Shown piece after piece: positions 42,247 to 46,540 of a DNA stretch of 46,540 nt. The first letter of the stretch is position 1; every line of letters starts with the position of its first letter. Source of the DNA: Microbacterium sp. (lineage in GTDB: Bacteria; Actinomycetota; Actinomycetes; Actinomycetales; Microbacteriaceae); assembly GCF_031179285.1 (NCBI RefSeq), contig NZ_JAPSHY010000023.1, positions 1 through 46,540 on the forward strand, given 5' to 3'. The position numbers were made by a program, and so were the translations under genes. The notes under the pieces were generated by a model. The model was given only the letters and a program-made list of their open reading frames with translations, was not told the origin of the DNA and ran no database searches.

Positions 42247-42837
42247 ATGCGACTGACTGCCGACGCCGATCCCTCGCTCTGGATCCCCGTGACCGACTCG
42301 TTCGGGTGGCGGGGCAGGCGGCATCGCAAGGCCGCGATCCGGATGCTGTTGAGCCAGGTGAACGGGGCGATGGGTGCCGTCGAACGTCCGGGCTCCCGGC
42401 TCGGAGCCTGGGCGATGAGCCAGGCAGCGCCCCTCATGATGCGCAAGGCCGACGGGCGGGTGCTGGTGTGGACGTGGAAGGCTGAGCCGGAGCTCATCGT
42501 CGTGATGGCGACCGCGCAGGCCCTGACCCTCGACCTGCGGATCGCGCGTGCATCGATGCCGATGGACTATGACGACACCGAGTCGTTCCGCAGCACCGGG
42601 CTCGGCGTGGGCGAGAAGCTCGTCGTTCCGGTGCCGCCGTCGCCGGCGGCGCCGCCCTTCGCCACCTACACCTGGGATGCGGGCACGCACCTCGTCACCG
42701 TCACCGCCATCTGCAGCGACCGTGAGCGATTCGGCACGCTCATGGGCGCTCTGGACGACCTCGCGCGCAGCATCCGCATCGCCGACGATCTCGCGGGCGG
42801 GGAGTCGCCCGACGTGCTGCGGCTCGGGCCGGCGTGA
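42247..42837 (+). CDS. Unknown soluble protein (196 aa)
   Basis: No signal peptide and no clear membrane span. The second half contains beta-type segments (RVLVWTWKAEP, LIVVMATAQALTLDLRIA, THLVTVTAICSDRERF) ending in an amphipathic helix (LMGALDDLARSIRIADD), suggesting an alpha/beta fold. I do not recognise the family. Own leaderless promoter; convergent with the small membrane protein at 42864-43259, so no operon partner gives a hint. Confidence 0.8.
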   Translation: MRLTADADPSLWIPVTDSFGWRGRRHRKAAIRMLLSQVNGAMGAVERPGSRLGAWAMSQAAPLMMRKADGRVLVWTWKAEPELIVVMATAQALTLDLRIARASMPMDYDDTESFRSTGLGVGEKLVVPVPPSPAAPPFATYTWDAGTHLVTVTAICSDRERFGTLMGALDDLARSIRIADDLAGGESPDVLRLGPA

Positions 42838-42863
42838 GCGGCCCCGGCTTCGACGCGGTCTGA

Positions 42864-43259
42864 TCAGCTGCCGACGCTGACGCTCATCAACCAGACGGCG
42901 ATACCCCAGACGCCGAGCGCGGCGACGAGCCCGACGATCGGCACCCACCACGACAGGCGGCGCTGCACCATGCGCACCACACCCCACACGACCGCCCCGA
43001 GATAGACGAGCGGCGGCACGAGCAGAGCCGCGTAGAACGCGGCGCCCAGCAGGTCGTAGTTGCACGCTCCGTCCGCGCCGCAGCCGTCGGACATCATCGA
43101 CAGGAACAGACTGAAGAAGGCGACGCCGGCGATGACGATCCCCCCGAGCACCATCAGGATCACCGAAACGACGACGTCGGCGACTCGGACGGGCGGCTTC
43201 TGGCCCGGCGCGGGGTGAACGGGAGCCGGAGGAGCAGCATACGAGGGGTGGTCGGTCAC
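42864..43259 (-). CDS. Small membrane protein (131 aa)
   Basis: A Pro-rich N-terminus (about 25 residues) is followed by three membrane spans (VVVSVILMVLGGIVIAGVAF, AAFYAALLVPPLVYLGAVVW, WWVPIVGLVAALGVWGIAVW) with a Cys pair in the first outside loop (DGCGADGACNYD), possibly a disulfide. Function unknown. GTG start supported by TAGAGT six bases upstream. Confidence 0.83.
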   Translation of the reverse strand: MTDHPSYAAPPAPVHPAPGQKPPVRVADVVVSVILMVLGGIVIAGVAFFSLFLSMMSDGCGADGACNYDLLGAAFYAALLVPPLVYLGAVVWGVVRMVQRRLSWWVPIVGLVAALGVWGIAVWLMSVSVGS

Positions 43260-43265
43260 GCGGCC

Positions 43266-43271
43266 ACTCTA
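43266..43271 (-). promoter_or_regulatory. -10 box of the 131-residue membrane protein gene
   Basis: TAGAGT on the minus strand, six bases before GTG 43259; leaderless. Confidence 0.6.
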
Positions 43272-43294
43272 GCGGGGTCGGCTCCCGAACGGAC

Positions 43295-43325
43295 GAGGCC
43301 CCCTCCGACTCGCGGAGGGGGCCTC
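43295..43325. terminator. Hairpin terminator after the DUF11-type gene
   Basis: Perfect 13-bp stem GAGGCCCCCTCCG / CGGAGGGGGCCTC with a 5-base loop, 35 bases after the stop of the surface-protein gene. No U-run, as is common for high-GC terminators. Confidence 0.8.
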
Positions 43326-43359
43326 GATCATTCAGCAGCAGCTGCCGCGCACTTGTGGA

Positions 43360-46300
43360 TCAGGAGGACTCGTCCGCCTTGTTGCGACGCGAACGGGCGA
43401 TCATCAGCACGGCCCCGCCCACGAGCAGCAACAGGACTCCGCCGATGACGATGCCCCAGGCCACATCGCCGCCGGTGACGGCGAGCGGGTCCGGCTCGAT
43501 CGCATCGTGCACTGTGCAGAGCTGGCTGCCCGCGGCGCAGATCGGCTCTTCGCCGGTGATCGCGACGACGTTGCCCAGCCGGTGATCGCCCTGGTTCGCC
43601 CACGACTTCACCATCACCGCGTACGACACCGTGATGATCTCGCCCGACGGCACGGCGCCGACGATGCGAATCGTCGAACCCGAGGCCGTCGCGGTGATCC
43701 CGTCAGCGGATGCCGTCGGCTGACCCGTGAGGGTCGCGTCATCGAGGACGGCGGCCATGTGGTCGGTGTAATCGACCGGCACGTCGTCCGCCGCCGCGTT
43801 CGTCGAGACGTTGGTGAAAGTCAGCGTGTAGACGATCCGCTGGCCCTCTGCGACGTTCGCACCGGACGCGGGGTTCGCCGACTTCGTCACCACGACGTTG
43901 GAGACGTTGTTGATCGTGCAGTCCGGGCGCTCATCATCCGAGGGCACGCACTCCGCCGGCGGCTCCTCCCCCGCGTTCACGAGGAAGTTGCCGAGCCGGT
44001 CGTCGCCGCGCGCACCGTCCGCGTTCACGGTCACCTCGTAGGTGACGGTGACCAGCTGGCCCGGTTCGAGCGCACCGGTCACCGAGAAGCGGCCGTCAGT
44101 GATCTCCGACACGAGCAGCGCGACGTCGGATGCTGTGGGCACCGCGGTCACCGTCGCATCATCGAGGACCTGGGTGAGCACGTCATCGCGGTCGACCGAC
44201 ACAGCAGCGGTGCCGGTGTTCTCGAAGTGCAGCGTGTACGTCATGACCTGTCCCGGCCGGACCGTGGCGCCCGCAGCAGGATCGACCGTCTTCCAGTCAT
44301 CCAGCGCACCGATGAAGTGCTCGGTGATCGGCGGCACGAAGGGCGGGCACGTCGCATCGCCATCCGCGCACACGTATGGCGGAACATCCGGGGTGAGGAC
44401 GTTCGTGGCGATGTTGTCACCGCGTTCGCCATCCGGGCGGATCGTCACCTGGTACGTCACGGTCGCCGTCTCGCCGACGCCGAGGTCGCCCTCGATACGG
44501 ATCGCTTCGGCATCGGCGTCGTACACGGCCGTCACGGTCTCGACACTCGATGCCGGCGCCGTGGTCAGGTCGGCGTCATCGAGGATGCCCGACAGATCGT
44601 CAGTCGTGTCGATGGCGCCGGTGGCCTGGCCGTCGTTGATGAACGTCAGCGCGTAGGTGACGACCTGTCCCGCCGCGACGTCGGAGCCCGAGGCCGGGTC
44701 GGACGACTTCTGCGGAGTGATGCGCGGCATGACGATCTCCACGGGGGGAGTCGGCGGGTCGCAGATCACACCGGCACCGCACACCGGCGTCGCCACGTTG
44801 ACGAGGTCGGCGTCTCCGCGGTTCGTGACCGTCACGGTGAAGGTGATCTCCACCGACTCGCCGACGGCGACCGGACCCGACCACAAGAGCACCGGAGTGC
44901 CGAAGGTGGGAGCGGGAACCAATGAACCGTCCGACGCGACCGCGGTCACATCACCGTTGTAGGTCGCGTCGTCCAGCACATCCGACAGGTCGTCCGTCAC
45001 ACCCGCCGGAGCCGACAGCGTGTATGCGGCCTCCCCGTCATTGGTGACGGTGATCGTGTACTCGATCACGTCGCCCGGCTCGACGCCGTCGGTCGGCGTC
45101 GCCGTCTTCGTCACGGAGAAGTGGCGGATCGGGTTGCTCGTCTCCGGGCAGCCCTCCACCTCGCACGATCCGTCGGCGTTCTGCACCACGTTGGCCAGCA
45201 GGTGGTTCTCCTGGTCGGCGTAGGCAGCCACGACGACGGAGTACGTCACCGTGGTGATCGTCCCTGCGGGAACGGATCCGGTGATCACGAGGTCGGTGCC
45301 GTCGAGTTCGGCGGTCAAGCCGGCATCCGAGACCGAGATCGAGCCGTCCACGAGGGCGGCGTCATCCAGCACGTCGGAGAGGTCGTCGATCTTGTCGACC
45401 GCCGCCGCCGTCTCGCCGTTGCTGGCGAAGCTGATGGTGTAGGTGACCGTCTGGCCCGCCTCGACGGCTGCACCATCGGCCGGATCGACGGACTTCGTGA
45501 TGTCGAGCTCGGCACCGGGGATCCGGACGTCGGCACAGTTGTCCGCGCCGGGTTCCGTCTGCTCGGCCGGGACGCACACCTCGTTGTAGAGGACGTTGTC
45601 TCCGGCAGACGAGTCGTACGTCACGGTGTACGAGACGGTCACGCTGTCCCCCGCGGCGAGCGGGCCGGACCAGGTGAGGGTCTGCGCATCGGCGTCGAAC
45701 ACCGCACCGTCGGCCGGGCTGACGATCTCGCCGAACTCGGCGTCGTCGAGCACCTCGCTGAGGTCGTCGGTGGCGATCGCCGGAGCATCCGCGGTGTAGT
45801 CACCGGGACCTTCGTTCGTGACCGTCACCTCGTAGGTGACCTCGCCACCGTCGACGGGGAGATCGGCCACATCAGAGGTCTTCGTCACCGACAGGCGGGG
45901 CAGTTCCCCTTCGACGGAGGCACACGCCTCACCCGTCACCGGGTCTGTTCCGTCCTCACCTGCGGGGTCGCAGAGCGGGGTCGCGGGCGGCGGGCCACCC
46001 GGCACGTACGGCGTGTTCGGCTGCCACGCGACGTTGCGCACGACACCGTCACCGCCCCCCGCGAGGGTCACCGTGTACGTGATCTCCACAGATTCGCCCG
46101 CAGCGAGCGGACCCGCCCAGGAGATGTGTGTCGGCGAGATGAACGCCGGCGCCGGAATCGCGGATCCATCGGATGCGACCGCCGCGGCATCACCGTTGTA
46201 CTCCGCGTCGTCCACGACGCCTGCGAGGTCGTCGAAGACGGCTGCCGGGTCGTCTGCGGTGTAGTCGTCGGTGCCGATGTTCGTCGCGGTCACCGTGTAT

Positions 46301-46540
46301 GTCACGGTGTCGCCCGGGCGCGAGTCGGCCGTGAAGGTCGACGTCTTCTCGATCGTGATCTCCTGATCGAGCACCGCGACCGGGTAGTCCTCCACCTCGC
46401 CGGCTGTGGCAGAGCCGGTCGGCAGGAACTCGGTGACGCCGGCCGGGAAGAGCCGGAAGCGCGCGTAGGTCTCGCTGGTGGTGGTGGCCGCAGGGAAGGT
46501 CACCGCGTACTCGGCGGTGCCGCTGGCGGCCGGCACTGGA
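43360..46540 (-). CDS. LAXTG-anchored surface protein with DUF11-type repeats (N-terminus beyond right edge)
   Basis: At least 1058 residues are visible. After a GEVEDYPV-type segment come seven Ig-like repeats of about 130 residues, each starting near a TKT/TKS motif (ITIEKTS, LSVTKTS, LDITKSV, FSVTKTA, ITPQKSS, DDWKTVD, VVVTKSA), then TYTVT..N.G and DDL..VLDDA. Two subtypes alternate in the order A-A-B-A-B-B-B: A ends with SWAGPLAAGESVEITYTVT, B with IVGAVPSGEIITVSY-like strands. The C-terminus is LAVTGGD, a membrane span and RSRRNKADESS, a class E sortase signal. Likely an adhesin or stalk; its ligand is unknown. Confidence 0.9.
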   Translation of the reverse strand, partial: PVPAASGTAEYAVTFPAATTTSETYARFRLFPAGVTEFLPTGSATAGEVEDYPVAVLDQEITIEKTSTFTADSRPGDTVTYTVTATNIGTDDYTADDPAAVFDDLAGVVDDAEYNGDAAAVASDGSAIPAPAFISPTHISWAGPLAAGESVEITYTVTLAGGGDGVVRNVAWQPNTPYVPGGPPPATPLCDPAGEDGTDPVTGEACASVEGELPRLSVTKTSDVADLPVDGGEVTYEVTVTNEGPGDYTADAPAIATDDLSEVLDDAEFGEIVSPADGAVFDADAQTLTWSGPLAAGDSVTVSYTVTYDSSAGDNVLYNEVCVPAEQTEPGADNCADVRIPGAELDITKSVDPADGAAVEAGQTVTYTISFASNGETAAAVDKIDDLSDVLDDAALVDGSISVSDAGLTAELDGTDLVITGSVPAGTITTVTYSVVVAAYADQENHLLANVVQNADGSCEVEGCPETSNPIRHFSVTKTATPTDGVEPGDVIEYTITVTNDGEAAYTLSAPAGVTDDLSDVLDDATYNGDVTAVASDGSLVPAPTFGTPVLLWSGPVAVGESVEITFTVTVTNRGDADLVNVATPVCGAGVICDPPTPPVEIVMPRITPQKSSDPASGSDVAAGQVVTYALTFINDGQATGAIDTTDDLSGILDDADLTTAPASSVETVTAVYDADAEAIRIEGDLGVGETATVTYQVTIRPDGERGDNIATNVLTPDVPPYVCADGDATCPPFVPPITEHFIGALDDWKTVDPAAGATVRPGQVMTYTLHFENTGTAAVSVDRDDVLTQVLDDATVTAVPTASDVALLVSEITDGRFSVTGALEPGQLVTVTYEVTVNADGARGDDRLGNFLVNAGEEPPAECVPSDDERPDCTINNVSNVVVTKSANPASGANVAEGQRIVYTLTFTNVSTNAAADDVPVDYTDHMAAVLDDATLTGQPTASADGITATASGSTIRIVGAVPSGEIITVSYAVMVKSWANQGDHRLGNVVAITGEEPICAAGSQLCTVHDAIEPDPLAVTGGDVAWGIVIGGVLLLLVGGAVLMIARSRRNKADESS

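Overview
The window is high-GC DNA from an actinobacterium, most likely Microbacteriaceae and probably Microbacterium or a close relative. The signs are strong GGATGC/GCATCC hexamer enrichment, many start codons preceded by TANNNT with a 6-7 nt gap (leaderless transcripts), LAXTG-type (class E sortase) surface proteins, a HAIR element in front of clpB, an actinobacterial SOS box in front of a 13E12/DUF222 HNH gene, and a long bifunctional PutA. No rRNA, tRNA, insertion sequence, phage or CRISPR array was seen.

Layout. 1-1155: an ABC-2 exporter operon running off the left edge. 1275-1746: a nested repeat array with three copies of a 74-bp hairpin-bearing unit. 1782-4418: pyrE, a ROK sugar kinase and anmK (pyrimidine synthesis and cell-wall sugar recycling). 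4495-6168: exonuclease III and a Cof-type HAD phosphatase. 6181-8244: a LAXTG-anchored multi-domain surface protein. 8493-13593: two convergent operons, each opening with a ~100-residue helical ESAT-6-like protein followed by a ~400-residue protein; one of these large proteins ends in a calpain-like cysteine protease domain with all catalytic residues. Both operons carry the same 20-bp inverted repeat exactly 21 nt upstream of the -10 box. 13710-17238: ABC exporter, permease, histidine kinase and response regulator in one operon. 17376-18011: RibD/DHFR-like reductase. 18238-19586: HNH endonuclease gene broken by a one-base frameshift. 19698-25091: a second histidine kinase/response regulator pair, a BenE-type transporter and a NatAB-like exporter. 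25228-29751: putA and a divergent LysR regulator. 29950-32896: nitroreductase and a short UvrA-like ABC protein. 32877-36312: N-domain-less clpB and coaBC. 36386-43259: NRDE/TANGO2 protein, GlxA-type regulator, a 53-residue membrane protein, LysE exporter, two family-4 glycosyltransferases and small unknown or membrane proteins. 43360-46540: a seven-repeat DUF11-type LAXTG surface protein running off the right edge.

How it fits together. Much of the window concerns the cell envelope: peptidoglycan sugar recycling, sortase-anchored proteins, glycosyltransferases, and three ABC-2 exporters with two kinase/regulator pairs. Dyads shared between promoters suggest regulons: one links the two sister exporter operons (1226-1243, 17317-17334), a variant links the second kinase operon and the NatAB-like exporter (19647-19664, 23061-23078), and a third links the two operons of the protease cassette (8406-8425, 13645-13664). 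The best candidate for an undescribed system is that cassette: a putative type VII-secreted calpain-like protease with its lipoprotein and a co-regulated, mirror-image companion operon.
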